Notes: a model not told the origin generated them from the sequence alone. A DNA stretch of 64,000 nt from CAILHX01 sp046155285 (GCA_046155285.1 JBJXEA010000001.1:5161-69160), one strand, 5' to 3'; numbered from the stretch's first letter, positions 41,876-51,332 are shown. Numbers and translations are program-made.

Positions 41876-44341
41876 TTACTGAATGGCCGCTAATATTGAG
41901 TTGAACAAGGTCGAAGAAATTTCAAACATCTTGCCAGCGGCCTGATACGCCTGCTGAAAGCGCAGTAAATCTGCGGCTTCTTCGTCCAGATTTACGCCGG
42001 AAATTGATTGCTGTGCGGCTTGAGTCTGCACGACTAATTCTTTTTGCGCGGCTCCAGTGACTTGAATTTCACTGGTTTTATTACCTACCAAACTCACCAT
42101 CTGGGCATACGCACCTTGGAAAGAAGTGCTTCCACCACTCATGGTAGACAACGTTTCCAACTGCGCCAGAACTAGGGCATTACGATTATCCGCAGTGCCA
42201 TTAACATTGGGTCCAACAGTGAATGTATCACCATTTTTTGGAGTACCTGTTAGCTTGGCAGACCAGCCGTTATAGGTAATAGGTGCGCCAGAAATAGTGT
42301 CATAAGAATAAGTCTGAGCAGCTGGCACGCCGGTACCTGTAACCGTGTATTCAAGGAAAGCGTTTTGAGCGGCAGTAACGGCTGCGGCCTGTACGCTGGC
42401 AGCAGTTGCTCCAGTGACGGCCGCTGCCGCTCTGGCTGCGTCGGCAATGGCAGAAGCTGATTTATTTGCTTGCGCTAATGATGCCGGTGTAGCTGCGCCA
42501 GTTGCGGCTAGCGCAACTGTACCCCCAGACCCCGTTACAGCAACTGCAGTAATCGCCGCCAAAGCCGTAGCAGCAGTCGCACCGACAGCAAGACCAGCAA
42601 TCACCACACCAGCCGCAGTACCCGCAGCAGTTGTGCTATTAAAAGAGATAGACACACTCTGACGCAGATTGGCATTTAATGGGCTGACCGAAATCACTGC
42701 GTTATTAATAGCTGTGGTAGAACCGCCAGCAGAAGCCGTCTTGGAAGTTACTCCTTTATCAACTACGAACGTATCACCAACTGCTGAGGCTCCAGATATC
42801 ACGGCTGTCCAGCCATTTATGCTGATATTACTGCCTGACGCATAAGTAAATGAGGTCGTACCAGTAACCGTGTTAATAAGCGGTGCGCCAGTAGTGTTAT
42901 CGGTTGCAGTAAAAGTACCCGCAGGCAAGCCAAATGTAATAGTTACTTTGTCATTAACAGAATTCACCGAACCAGCGCTAATTTTCCCATCGCCCAAATT
43001 ACCTAACGTCGCTAAAGTGCTGATAGGCGCAGCCGCGGCAATGGTTGTGGTGCTAATACCAGAAGCTAGTGCAATACCAGCCGCACCAGTGCGTGTGGGT
43101 CTAATGAGATAAGTGTCGCCAGTCAACGCGCCTGCCGCTAGTTGAAGTGTAGTTCCATCAACAGTAACTCCAGCGGTCAGTTGAGCAGTTGTTAATATAC
43201 TCTGCGTACTATCCGAAAGACGAGTCAATGTGCCGCCCGTTGCGGTGATGACCAGACGATAATCACTGGTGGTCAAATGCTGCGCATTTGCCAAAGTAGT
43301 AGTCAACACACCAACACCTGTATTGGCTGTTCCCGGCAACACGCTGCCAGTACCGGGGGTGAAAAAATTGCCCCCCGCAGTACCTGCAAGGTCTTGGCCT
43401 AGCACGTGCTGGTTATTGAATGCTGTAGCGACAGTAATCGCAATGCGACCCAAAGAGTTTTCAGCCACGTCTAGCGACTGATCACGGAACGCCAGCAAAC
43501 CGCCTAGCCGCCCACCGCTGATGTTGTTGCTGCCAATAGGAATCTTGGTGGTGGGATTAAATTGATAGTTAACTTCAAGATGTTGAGAGTCTTCGCGGCC
43601 TGCGGCTGCCACCAAAGTGAACACCGTATCCCTAATCACTAAGGGCTGACCGCTGCCAAAAAATACCGAGATGCTGCCATCTGATTGAGTAATGACAGAG
43701 GTTCCGACTTCCTTATTCAGCAGAGAAACTAGATTTTCACGCTGATCCAGTAAATCATTAGGAACTTGGGTAGGGTTACCGGCACTTTGCAGCGCGATTT
43801 GGTTATTAAGGTTAGCAATCTGTGACCCATAACTATTGATAAGCTGCACCGAATCCGCAATTTGCGTATCCAACCCATCGCGTACTTCCGAGAAACGTGT
43901 TGCCAGACTCTGCAACTTGGATACCAAAGCACTGCCGCCACTCAGCAACGCTTGACGCGAAGGCACAGAAGCCGGGTTTGAGGAAACATCAGCAACACTC
44001 TTGAAAAACTCTTCCAGCGAGGTCGCCAAACCAGAGTTTGGGCCGCCTAAAGCGTTATCTATGGGTTGAATCTGGGAAAGGTAAGAATCCAGCTGTGCGC
44101 CAGTCGCCTGCACTTGCTTCAGTTGCGTTTCGATGTACGAACTCATCTGACGGCGCACGGTATCTACATTGACACCCTGCCCAATAAAGCCAGCACCGGT
44201 CTGCAATGGAAACGCATTCGACTGAATCAAACCTTGACGATGATAACCAGGGGTACTCGCGTTGGCGATGTTATGCCCTGCGGTACTTAATCCAATTTGT
44301 GCGGCACGAAGTGCGCTAAGTCCTACGCTTTGAAAAGTCAT
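41876..44341 (-). CDS. flgK: Flagellar hook-associated protein 1 (FlgK), enlarged
   Basis: The 821-residue protein has the FlgK N-terminus (LRAAQIGLSTAGHNIANASTPGYHRQ, about 11-36) and C-terminus (SGVNLDEEAADLLRFQQAYQA, about 781-801). FlgK is commonly about 450-650 residues, so 200 or more residues are extra. The extra part lies at about 350-715. It holds three related modules ending in a GDTYLI/GDTFVV/GDTFTV strand, two of them with NGW-A, similar to flagellin hook IN motifs, and an Ala/Thr-rich stretch (about 570-660, DNA 42362-42634). It joins the hook to FlgL. AAGGTGAT is its ribosome site; a sigma-28-like promoter lies 29-55 bases upstream. Confidence 0.92.
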   Translation of the reverse strand: MTFQSVGLSALRAAQIGLSTAGHNIANASTPGYHRQGLIQSNAFPLQTGAGFIGQGVNVDTVRRQMSSYIETQLKQVQATGAQLDSYLSQIQPIDNALGGPNSGLATSLEEFFKSVADVSSNPASVPSRQALLSGGSALVSKLQSLATRFSEVRDGLDTQIADSVQLINSYGSQIANLNNQIALQSAGNPTQVPNDLLDQRENLVSLLNKEVGTSVITQSDGSISVFFGSGQPLVIRDTVFTLVAAAGREDSQHLEVNYQFNPTTKIPIGSNNISGGRLGGLLAFRDQSLDVAENSLGRIAITVATAFNNQHVLGQDLAGTAGGNFFTPGTGSVLPGTANTGVGVLTTTLANAQHLTTSDYRLVITATGGTLTRLSDSTQSILTTAQLTAGVTVDGTTLQLAAGALTGDTYLIRPTRTGAAGIALASGISTTTIAAAAPISTLATLGNLGDGKISAGSVNSVNDKVTITFGLPAGTFTATDNTTGAPLINTVTGTTSFTYASGSNISINGWTAVISGASAVGDTFVVDKGVTSKTASAGGSTTAINNAVISVSPLNANLRQSVSISFNSTTAAGTAAGVVIAGLAVGATAATALAAITAVAVTGSGGTVALAATGAATPASLAQANKSASAIADAARAAAAVTGATAASVQAAAVTAAQNAFLEYTVTGTGVPAAQTYSYDTISGAPITYNGWSAKLTGTPKNGDTFTVGPNVNGTADNRNALVLAQLETLSTMSGGSTSFQGAYAQMVSLVGNKTSEIQVTGAAQKELVVQTQAAQQSISGVNLDEEAADLLRFQQAYQAAGKMFEISSTLFNSILAAIQ

Positions 44342-44369
44342 TTTTTATCACCTTTACTCATATGCTTTG

Positions 44370-44396
44370 TTAGCGGCTAAAAAAGCTAAAACTTGA
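44370..44396 (-). promoter_or_regulatory. flgK: Sigma-28 (FliA) promoter of flgKL
   Basis: On the minus strand TCAAGTTT, 11 bases, GCCGCTAA matches the FliA consensus TAAAGTTT-N11-GCCGATAA with only one mismatch in each box and exact spacing. It lies 29 bases upstream of the flgK ATG. FlgK and FlgL are late junction proteins, so a FliA promoter fits their role. Confidence 0.75.
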
Positions 44397-44430
44397 GTGA
44401 GTTTTTGTAAATTTTAAGTGTGTAACAAAT

Positions 44431-44482
44431 CTTGCTAACCACCCTATTTAATGCGCTTTGCCAAGCATTAAAGCCTAGCAAG
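44431..44482 (-). terminator. Nested hairpin between flgJ and flgK
   Basis: An outer pair CTTGCTA/TAGCAAG encloses an inner pair TTAATGC/GCATTAA. It lies 13 bases after the flgJ stop codon and upstream of the FliA-type promoter, so it could end or weaken the flgB-J transcript. The T-run after it is poor. Confidence 0.4.
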
Positions 44483-44495
44483 AAAATGTGATTTA

Positions 44496-45410
44496 TTACC
44501 CAATAGCACCTTGCAGCGCATTCAACTTGAAAAGATCACGGAATGAGTTGCTGTTAGCAACGCCCATAATCTTGGAGGCATAGTTAGGATCAGTGGCAAA
44601 GCCACCTTGCTGTAAGCCATTCACAAAGCCAGCCGCATCTTGATTCAGGGCTTTCGCATAGCGTGAGTTTCCGCTGATGAGTTTGGCGTAATCGGCAAAG
44701 GCTTCATCGTAAGACCCATACACGCGGAACTTTTCAGAAGACTTGACCATTCTGCCGTGCATGTATTCGTTCACATCCTTCACCGTCGTTGGGCCTGTCC
44801 ACTGTGTGCCAGCCTTGACGTTGAACACGTTATAGCTATTGCCGCCATCCGCAGTTTTCAGTTCTTTTTTGCCCCAACCACTTTCAACGGCGGCCTGTGC
44901 TAATAGCGTCTCAGTTGGAACGCCCAAGGTTTTTGCTGCGGCAGTCGCATAGGGCTGCATTTTTTGGATGAATTCGTTAGAAATGGAGGCGGCTACTGGG
45001 TTAGCAGCTAGCACACCACTCATGAGGCCAGTTGTAGCTTTGGCCGACATCGGGATGTCGTAAGCTGTAGGCTGACTGACGCTGATACCACCCGCGGCCT
45101 TAGGCAAACTACGTTCAATTTGCGCCAACAACGCATCGGCCATGCCCAAGCCTTTTCCTTGCGAGACGGTTTGCGCCATTTGCTGGTCAAACATCTCGGT
45201 AAAGCTTTTAGTTTCTTCATTATCAAACAGGCCGTCTTTAGGCACTGAATCGCGCATGGTTTTAAGCATGAGCTGCAAAAAGTATGCTTCGAACTGCCGT
45301 GCAGCAGTCTTGATACCGTCATGCGTATCCTGTTTTTTAGCCTGTAACTTTACCTGATCCAGGGCTTGTGGATTGATTGCCAGCTGGTTGGCTAAAGTTT
45401 CGAGTGCCAC
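44496..45410 (-). CDS. flgJ: Peptidoglycan hydrolase/rod scaffold FlgJ
   Basis: The 304-residue protein has both FlgJ halves: the N-terminal rod-binding domain (about 25-110; AARQFEAYFLQLMLKTMRDS, TEMFDQQMAQTVSQGKGLG) and a C-terminal glucosaminidase domain (about 150-300; LAQAAVESGWGKKEL with the catalytic glutamate, YNVFNVKAG, FRVYGSYDEAFADYAKLI). It opens the murein for rod growth. The start is a GTG at 45408-45410, 1 base after the flgI stop codon, so translation is likely coupled. The next gene flgK is separated by 154 bases holding a hairpin and a new promoter. Confidence 0.95.
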   Translation of the reverse strand: MALETLANQLAINPQALDQVKLQAKKQDTHDGIKTAARQFEAYFLQLMLKTMRDSVPKDGLFDNEETKSFTEMFDQQMAQTVSQGKGLGMADALLAQIERSLPKAAGGISVSQPTAYDIPMSAKATTGLMSGVLAANPVAASISNEFIQKMQPYATAAAKTLGVPTETLLAQAAVESGWGKKELKTADGGNSYNVFNVKAGTQWTGPTTVKDVNEYMHGRMVKSSEKFRVYGSYDEAFADYAKLISGNSRYAKALNQDAAGFVNGLQQGGFATDPNYASKIMGVANSNSFRDLFKLNALQGAIG

Positions 45411-45411
45411 T

Positions 45412-46527
45412 TTAGATAACTTCCAGTTCGGCTTTAAGTGCGCCTGCGGACTTCATCGCTTGCAGGATTGCGAGTAAGTCTTGCGGCGTTGCGCCGACGG
45501 CGTTGAGTGCCTTGACCACTTCGCCCAAAGTCGCACCAGAGCGCAACATCACCAACTCACCCTTCTTTTCCTTGATTTCTATTTCAGCTTGCGAGCCGAC
45601 AGCGGTAGTGCCTTGCGAAAACGCATTAGGTTGGCTCACCAGCGGTTCGCTGGAAATAATCACCGACAAGGCGCCGTGCGCCACGGCAACAGAATCCAGG
45701 GTCACTTCTTTGTTCATCACGATAGAACCGGTGCGCGCGTTCAAAATCACTCTAGCAATATCTTCGCCGGGAGCCACAGAAAGATTTTCTACGCGAGAGA
45801 TGAAAGCGATACGTTGATTGGGATCAGCCGGCGCGTTTACTTGAATCAAGCGACCATCCACAGCCACCGCCGTGCCATTGCCAAAGCTACGATTGATTGC
45901 ATTCACCATTCTGGAAGCCGTGGTGAAATCCATTTGATTGAGTTCGTAATTGATGAAAGCGCCTTGACCTACAGCGGTAGGCACTGCGCGTTCCACCGTA
46001 GCGCCGTTAGGCACACGTCCAGCATTGAGGTGATTGATCTGCACGCTAGAGCCCCCCGAAGCCGCACCAGCGCCAACACCCACCATATTGCCTTGCGCCA
46101 TCGCATAGACTTGGCCATCAGCGCCTTTGAGCGGAGTCATCAGCAACGTGCCGCCACGCAAGCTTTTGGCATTACCCAGAGAAGAGACCGTCACATCCAA
46201 CTGTTGTCCAGGTTTGGCGAAAGCCGGCAGATTTGAAGTGACTATCACCGCTGCCACGTTTTTCAATTGCAAATTTGTCGCTGCCGGAATGTTCACACCC
46301 AGTTGCCCCAGCATATTGACGATGCTTTGCACAGTAAAAGGCGTTTGCGTGGTTTGGTCACCCGTGCCATCCAAGCCTGCTACCAAGCCGTAGCCCACCA
46401 GCTGGTTAGAACGCACGCCTTGCAAAGAGGCGATGTCCTTGATGCGCTCAGCCTGCACCGAGGCTGAAAACAACAGCGTAGCAAGCAGCGCTAACAGTAA
46501 TTTTGAGTGGAAATTTTTCATGCCCAT
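45412..46527 (-). CDS. flgI: Flagellar P-ring protein FlgI
   Basis: The 371-residue periplasmic ring protein has a signal peptide (FHSKLLLALLATLLFSASVQA) and the family hallmarks RIKDIASLQGVRSNQLVGYGLVAGLDGTGDQ in parts, LPAFAKPGQQLDVTVSSLG, GGTLLMTPLKG and the C-terminal LVMLRSGATLGEVVKALNAVGATPQDLLAIL in parts. Two in-frame ATG codons, 46527 and 46521, are possible starts behind AAGAAAG. The ring needs FlgA for assembly; flgA is encoded 7 kb away on the other strand. Confidence 0.96.
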   Translation of the reverse strand: MGMKNFHSKLLLALLATLLFSASVQAERIKDIASLQGVRSNQLVGYGLVAGLDGTGDQTTQTPFTVQSIVNMLGQLGVNIPAATNLQLKNVAAVIVTSNLPAFAKPGQQLDVTVSSLGNAKSLRGGTLLMTPLKGADGQVYAMAQGNMVGVGAGAASGGSSVQINHLNAGRVPNGATVERAVPTAVGQGAFINYELNQMDFTTASRMVNAINRSFGNGTAVAVDGRLIQVNAPADPNQRIAFISRVENLSVAPGEDIARVILNARTGSIVMNKEVTLDSVAVAHGALSVIISSEPLVSQPNAFSQGTTAVGSQAEIEIKEKKGELVMLRSGATLGEVVKALNAVGATPQDLLAILQAMKSAGALKAELEVI

Positions 46528-46532
46528 CTTTC

Positions 46533-47255
46533 TTAAAAAGGCAACAACAAGGTAAAGAAGCGTGCCATCACGCTCAGCACTTGCGCGGTGTCTATAGACT
46601 GATTCTGTTTGCTCTCGATACGCGCATCGGCAAGCAGTGTTGAATTTACGGTATTGCTACCGCTAATGTTGATAGGATTCACCACGCCGGACAAGCGCAC
46701 AAACTCTGTACCTTGGTTCACCGCTACTTGCTTCTCGCCGCTGACCATGAGATTGCCATTTGGCAGCACCTCAATCACCGTTACGGTAATAGAACCAGTC
46801 ACGGTATTGGTGTTGCGATCGTCTTGATCATCCGAAGTAGAGACATCGGAGCTGGAATTAAAGCTTGAACTCAAGTCATTATCTATCTGGGTATTCAATA
46901 CGTTGGCCGAGAAAGGCAATTTTGGCGTCACGCCCAACACCTTAGGCGTCCCAATCGCCACAGCCGCGCTGGATTTACGATTGGCTGCTTCCTTGGTTGT
47001 ACGATTGGCCGAAGTTTTTTCTACCAGCAACACGGTAATCGTATCGCCCACAAAACGCGCACGACGATCTTCAAATATCGGGCGACTATTCGCTGCGTGA
47101 TAGATAGCACCGTCCGCGACCGCAACTGGCGCAGGATTGGGGCGTATCGTGGTAGGCAACTGCACGCGGGTTGGAGGGTCGCTGTCGCACCCCACCAGCA
47201 CCAAAGCGCCGATAAGCAAAAAACAAAAGCGAATCAAACTATTCAACTTCATCAT
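46533..47255 (-). CDS. flgH: Flagellar L-ring lipoprotein FlgH
   Basis: The 240-residue outer-membrane lipoprotein has a lipobox LVLVGC (about residues 19-24) after a short hydrophobic signal. It shows the FlgH core: AIYHAANSRPIFEDRRARFVGDTITVLL in parts, GSITVTVIEVLPNGNLMVSGEKQVAVN in parts, and VRLSGVVNPINISGSNTV. It forms the bushing in the outer membrane. It follows flgG by 3 bases and precedes flgI by 5 bases. Confidence 0.95.
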   Translation of the reverse strand: MMKLNSLIRFCFLLIGALVLVGCDSDPPTRVQLPTTIRPNPAPVAVADGAIYHAANSRPIFEDRRARFVGDTITVLLVEKTSANRTTKEAANRKSSAAVAIGTPKVLGVTPKLPFSANVLNTQIDNDLSSSFNSSSDVSTSDDQDDRNTNTVTGSITVTVIEVLPNGNLMVSGEKQVAVNQGTEFVRLSGVVNPINISGSNTVNSTLLADARIESKQNQSIDTAQVLSVMARFFTLLLPF

Positions 47256-47258
47256 CCT

Positions 47259-48038
47259 TTATAACTGAACCAGTCTTTGCAGCATCTGATCCGATGCCTG
47301 AATAGACTTGGAGTTAATTTCATAAGCACGCTGTGCCTGAATCATATTGATGAGTTCTTCCACCACGCTGACGTTGGAGTTTTCCAAGAAGCCTTGCTGG
47401 ATACTCCCCAGCGCGTTTGTCCCCGCCGTACCTGTGTTTGGCGTACCAGAAGCGGTGGTTTCCAAGTACAGATTGTCACCCACACTTTGCAAACCGGTTG
47501 GGCTGATAAAGTTAGTCAAGGTAATCGGGCCTTGAGTCGTCACCACATTGCCAGGCTGGGTAACTGTTACCGTACCATCACGCGCAACCGCCACAGAAAT
47601 CGCATCCACAGGCACGGTGATTTGTGGCTGCAACGGGTCGCCATTGGCGGTCACAATCACGCCTTGATTGTTCACTTGGAACGCGCCATCACGAGTATAC
47701 GCCAAGGTGCCATCAGGCAACTGAATCTGGAAGAAACCGTTGCCTTGAATCGCCATATCAAACGAATTCTCGGTTTGCTGGATGCCGCCCTGAATATGGA
47801 TGCGTTCGGTAGCTACGGGACGCGCACCAGTACCCAGCTGCAGGCCAGAAGGCACTTGGGTTTGTTGCGAGGCTTGCGAGCCAGGCTGGCGCAAAGTCAC
47901 ATAAATCAAGTCCTCAAACACTGGACGTGAGCGCTTAAAGCCATTGGTGCTGACGTTGGCTAAGTTGTGCGAAATCACGTCAATGTTGGTTTGCTGGGAT
48001 TCCATCCCGGTTTTGGCAATCCAGAGCGATCTAAGCAT
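47259..48038 (-). CDS. flgG: Flagellar distal rod protein FlgG
   Basis: The 259-residue rod protein starts MLRSLWIAKTGMESQQTNID, has the rod-family motif SHNLANVSTNGFKRSRPVFED, and ends VSVVEELINMIQAQRAYEINSK and SDQMLQRLVQL. The length is the usual 260. FlgG builds the distal rod on which the P and L rings form. It shares the rod/hook fold with flgB, flgC, flgE and flgF beside it. Confidence 0.97.
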   Translation of the reverse strand: MLRSLWIAKTGMESQQTNIDVISHNLANVSTNGFKRSRPVFEDLIYVTLRQPGSQASQQTQVPSGLQLGTGARPVATERIHIQGGIQQTENSFDMAIQGNGFFQIQLPDGTLAYTRDGAFQVNNQGVIVTANGDPLQPQITVPVDAISVAVARDGTVTVTQPGNVVTTQGPITLTNFISPTGLQSVGDNLYLETTASGTPNTGTAGTNALGSIQQGFLENSNVSVVEELINMIQAQRAYEINSKSIQASDQMLQRLVQL

Positions 48039-48068
48039 GATATTTTCCTAAAAAGTAGTTATTTGTTA

Positions 48069-48809
48069 TTAAGAAGTAAGCGACATCACCGATGCGGCTT
48101 TTGCGGTGCTTTCGTCAGACTTTTGCATCATCTTCACTTGCATATCAAACATACGCGAAGCTTCGATGATGTTAATCAAGGTATTCACAGCGCTCACATT
48201 GCTAGCTTCCAACACACCAGAAGCCAGGTTGACGCCAGCATCAGCCAATGCAGGCTGACCATTCTTTTGACGGAACAAACCGTCATCACCGCGCACCAAG
48301 TCTTGATCGGCTGGATTCACCAATTTGAGCCTACCCACTTGCACCGCGTTTTGCACTTGGTTATTCGTCACCAAGCTCACTGTGCCGTCTTTGGAAACAT
48401 ACACTTCTGAATCTTCCGGCACCGTAATCGGACCACCATCACCAATCAATGGGCGACCATTATTGGTCACCAGCAATCCGGTACTGGTAATTTCAACTGC
48501 GCCATTGCGGGTATAAGCCTCGTTGCCTTTGGCATCCTGCACGGCAAACCAACCACGCCCTTGCATCGCCAAATCCAGCGGACGACCTGTGGTTTTCAAC
48601 GTGCCGCCGGATAAATCCGAATTCGGCGTGGAATCCACCACAAAAGTACGCGTAGGCATGCCAGGGCCATATACCGGCAAAGCACGAAACGCGGTGTTCT
48701 GCGCCTTGTAGCCATCGGTAGAAGCGTTGGCCAGATTGTTGGCCAGCACAGCTTGTTGATAGAAGCTGTGTTTGGCACCGGTCATCGAAATGTAGAGCAG
48801 TCTGTCCAT
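48069..48809 (-). CDS. flgF: Flagellar proximal rod protein FlgF
   Basis: The 246-residue protein starts MDRLLYISMTGAKHSFYQQA and has LANNLANASTDGYKAQNTAF, the FlgF type of rod motif. LDLAMQGRGWFAVQDAKG is in the middle and VSAVNTLINIIEASRMFDMQ at the C-terminus. It follows flgE by 26 bases and precedes flgG by 30 bases, each gap holding its own ribosome site. Confidence 0.96.
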   Translation of the reverse strand: MDRLLYISMTGAKHSFYQQAVLANNLANASTDGYKAQNTAFRALPVYGPGMPTRTFVVDSTPNSDLSGGTLKTTGRPLDLAMQGRGWFAVQDAKGNEAYTRNGAVEITSTGLLVTNNGRPLIGDGGPITVPEDSEVYVSKDGTVSLVTNNQVQNAVQVGRLKLVNPADQDLVRGDDGLFRQKNGQPALADAGVNLASGVLEASNVSAVNTLINIIEASRMFDMQVKMMQKSDESTAKAASVMSLTS

Positions 48810-48835
48810 GTCGTTCTCTTAAGTTAACTCGCTAC

Positions 48836-50200
48836 TTATCGCAAGTTGACGATGGTTTGCAAGATAGAATCCTGCGTCTTGATGGTTTGCGCATTGGCTT
48901 GATACACGCGCTGGGCGATGATCATGTTCACCAATTCCTGCGTCAAATCCACGTTGGAATCTTCGGTCGCTGCACCTTGCAATGGGCCGTGATTACCGTC
49001 GGTTCCTGGAGTTTGGTTAAGCGCAGCGCCAGAATCAGCCGTTTCCACCCATTGGTTGTTACCGATAGGTTGCAAGCCTTGTGGGTTGCGGAAAGAATCC
49101 AAGGTCACTTGAGCAAGATTTTGCGATACGCCATTGGTGTAACGGCCGACGATTACGCCATCAGCACCCACATTGAAGCCAGCCAGAGAACCGGTGGTAT
49201 AGCCATCCTGAGTCAAGTTATTGACTTTGAAGCCAGAGCCAAATTGTGTCGAATTACTAAAGCTTACAGGAATCGCCGTAGCGCCTGTCATGGCCGCAGC
49301 ATTGATGCCTGGAGAACCTAATTGCGCTGCCGTAATTGTTTGGGTGGTAATAGTAGTAGCAGCGATAGTACCTGAAGTATTGAAGTCAATAGACCCCAAA
49401 GCAGTCGTAGGTCCACCGATTTCACCGCCAGTAAGAACGCCATCTCCGTTTGCATCTCGCGTCAAATCGACAAATGCATTTGTAGCTCCCGCTGGATTGG
49501 TAAGCGTGGCATAGACAAACCAACGACCAGGTGTAGGAACAGCTGCAGGGTCTTTTACGAAATACATTTGATAGGTGTGGGCATTACCCAAGCTGTCATA
49601 GATACTAATCGCAGTAGAACGGTTATAAGAGGTTGGATCGCTATAGTCAAATACCGCTGTTGTTGGCTTAGCTTCACGCGAATCAAGATTAATAACTGCT
49701 TGAATGCCTTGAAAGGCAGCGCTGGTATTAGTACCCGTAGCTACTGCCGGAATATCAGAAGTGTTAGCTGGGTTAAACAAACGCACGTCCGTCACGATAG
49801 GCGCGATTACGCCGCTAGTCGCTTGGTAACCTTGCAACCGGTAACCTTCAGCAGAAACCACATAGCCATTTTTATCCAACTGGAATTGACCGTTACGGGT
49901 GTAAGTCACTGCGCCAGCATTGCTCATACGGAAGAAACCGCCGCCATTAATCGCCACATCCAATGGATTGTTGGTGACGGTAACGCCGCCTTGGGTGAAC
50001 TGTTGGGTCACATCGACTACTTTAGTTCCCAAGCCCACGTTGCTGTTACCTGCACCCACCAAAGAATTGGCGTACACATCGGCAAACTCTGCGCGGGATT
50101 GTTTGAAACCCACAGTGCTCGCGTTTGCTACGTTGTTACCAGTCACATCCAAGCTTCTCGCTGATGCATTCAGACCACTTAACCCTTGTTGAAAGCCCAT
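48836..50200 (-). CDS. flgE: Flagellar hook protein FlgE
   Basis: The 454-residue hook subunit starts MGFQQGLSGLNASARSLDVT and has GNNVANASTVGFKQSRAEF, the hook D2-type middle (ISIYDSLGNAHTYQMYFVKD) and the C-terminal DLTQELVNMIIAQRVYQANAQ. The length is within the FlgE range of about 400-480. The hook cap FlgD is encoded immediately before it. Confidence 0.97.
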   Translation of the reverse strand: MGFQQGLSGLNASARSLDVTGNNVANASTVGFKQSRAEFADVYANSLVGAGNSNVGLGTKVVDVTQQFTQGGVTVTNNPLDVAINGGGFFRMSNAGAVTYTRNGQFQLDKNGYVVSAEGYRLQGYQATSGVIAPIVTDVRLFNPANTSDIPAVATGTNTSAAFQGIQAVINLDSREAKPTTAVFDYSDPTSYNRSTAISIYDSLGNAHTYQMYFVKDPAAVPTPGRWFVYATLTNPAGATNAFVDLTRDANGDGVLTGGEIGGPTTALGSIDFNTSGTIAATTITTQTITAAQLGSPGINAAAMTGATAIPVSFSNSTQFGSGFKVNNLTQDGYTTGSLAGFNVGADGVIVGRYTNGVSQNLAQVTLDSFRNPQGLQPIGNNQWVETADSGAALNQTPGTDGNHGPLQGAATEDSNVDLTQELVNMIIAQRVYQANAQTIKTQDSILQTIVNLR

Positions 50201-50236
50201 TATTTTCTCCTTAGTCCTAAATTTGTTGTCGTAAAG

Positions 50237-50902
50237 TTAGAGGATTTGTCTAACGTCAGAAATGTTTACCAAACCAAAGCCTGACACGTTCAAGCTTGGA
50301 CCCGTTGTATTCATCAGCACACTGTTAACCGTACCCACCGCAAGGTTAGTGGCCGCCACAGCGTTACCTGCTTGCGTGGCTTGTACGATAAATTTGTAAG
50401 CCCCAACTGGGGCATTAGCACCAGCGTCCGTTTTGCCATCCCAACCAAACACTGAGGAGCCAACATCTTGCTTGCCAAGATCTAGCTTGCGTACCACATT
50501 ACCGCCGGCATCCATAATCGTGACTTTCACGCTATCCGCAGCGGTAGCTAATTCCACACCGGCCAGCGCAGAGCCGTTACCAGCGCTATCTCTTTGCAAA
50601 TCAACGAATGATCCCGGAGCCAGCACGCCGTGGTTGATCAACGATGCTGACTGGTAAGCCTGCGATTGGCTCATCGCGGCCAAAGTGGCGTTGAGTTTCT
50701 CGATACCGGTAACGGTAGAGAGCTGCGCCATTTGTGAAGTGACTTGCGCGTTGTCCAAAGGATTTAGCGGGTCTTGATTTTTCATTTGCGTGACTAACAG
50801 CTTCAAGAAGCGGTCTTGTTGCGCCTCTGCCGTAGTGGCATTCTTCTTGGTTTGCGCTGTTTGCGAGATAAGTGCTGAGGTTGAGTCTACTGAGGTTGCC
50901 AT
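50237..50902 (-). CDS. flgD: Flagellar hook cap/scaffold protein FlgD
   Basis: The 221-residue protein has the conserved N-terminal FlgD segment (QDRFLKLLVTQMKNQDPLNP, NAQVTSQMAQLSTVTGIEKLN) and a C-terminal FlgD Ig/Tudor-like part (VTIMDAGGNVVRKLDLG, FGWDGKTDAGANAPVGAYKF). It caps the growing hook and is absent from the finished structure. It lies between flgC and flgE as in the standard operon. Confidence 0.96.
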   Translation of the reverse strand: MATSVDSTSALISQTAQTKKNATTAEAQQDRFLKLLVTQMKNQDPLNPLDNAQVTSQMAQLSTVTGIEKLNATLAAMSQSQAYQSASLINHGVLAPGSFVDLQRDSAGNGSALAGVELATAADSVKVTIMDAGGNVVRKLDLGKQDVGSSVFGWDGKTDAGANAPVGAYKFIVQATQAGNAVAATNLAVGTVNSVLMNTTGPSLNVSGFGLVNISDVRQIL

Positions 50903-50918
50903 GATTTACTTCTCCTGA

Positions 50919-51332
50919 TTAAGAGCCGAGCGCAATAGTGCGCTGGATCATTTGCTTGGTGGTGTTCATCATTTCCACGTTGGCTTGATAAGAGCGCGAC
51001 GCAGAAATCATGTTGACCATTTCTTCCACCACATTCACATTCGGCATGGTGACGTAGCCGTCGGTATTGGCGTATGGGCTGGAAGGGTCATACACCATCT
51101 TCATCGGTGCCGGGTCATCAATGACTTTTTGCACCACCACACCCGCTGTACCTTTTGGCGAACCCTTGTTGATGGGCCTGGCTTCAAACACCACTTGCTT
51201 GGCCACATAAGGCTTGCCGTTGGAGCTGGTTACGCTGTCGGCGTTGGCCATATTACTGGCCGTCACGTTGAGGCGCATGGACTGCGCCGTCATCGCCGAA
51301 CCTGCGATATCGAATACGTTAAATAACGCCAT
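50919..51332 (-). CDS. flgC: Flagellar proximal rod protein FlgC
   Basis: The 137-residue protein starts MALFNVFDIAGSAMTAQSMR and has NVTASNMANADSVTSSNGKPY, DPAPMKMVYDPSSPYANTDGYV and VVEEMVNMISASRSYQANVEM. The length and all blocks are typical of FlgC. Its ATG overlaps the flgB stop by 1 base. Confidence 0.97.
   Translation of the reverse strand: MALFNVFDIAGSAMTAQSMRLNVTASNMANADSVTSSNGKPYVAKQVVFEARPINKGSPKGTAGVVVQKVIDDPAPMKMVYDPSSPYANTDGYVTMPNVNVVEEMVNMISASRSYQANVEMMNTTKQMIQRTIALGS

Noticed and set aside
45481..46236. 251-codon open frame on the plus strand
   Set aside because: Antisense to flgI, composition typical of a shadow frame, no ribosome site; flgI is certain.
47277..47930. 217-codon open frame on the plus strand
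   Set aside because: Antisense to flgG, which is a certain call.
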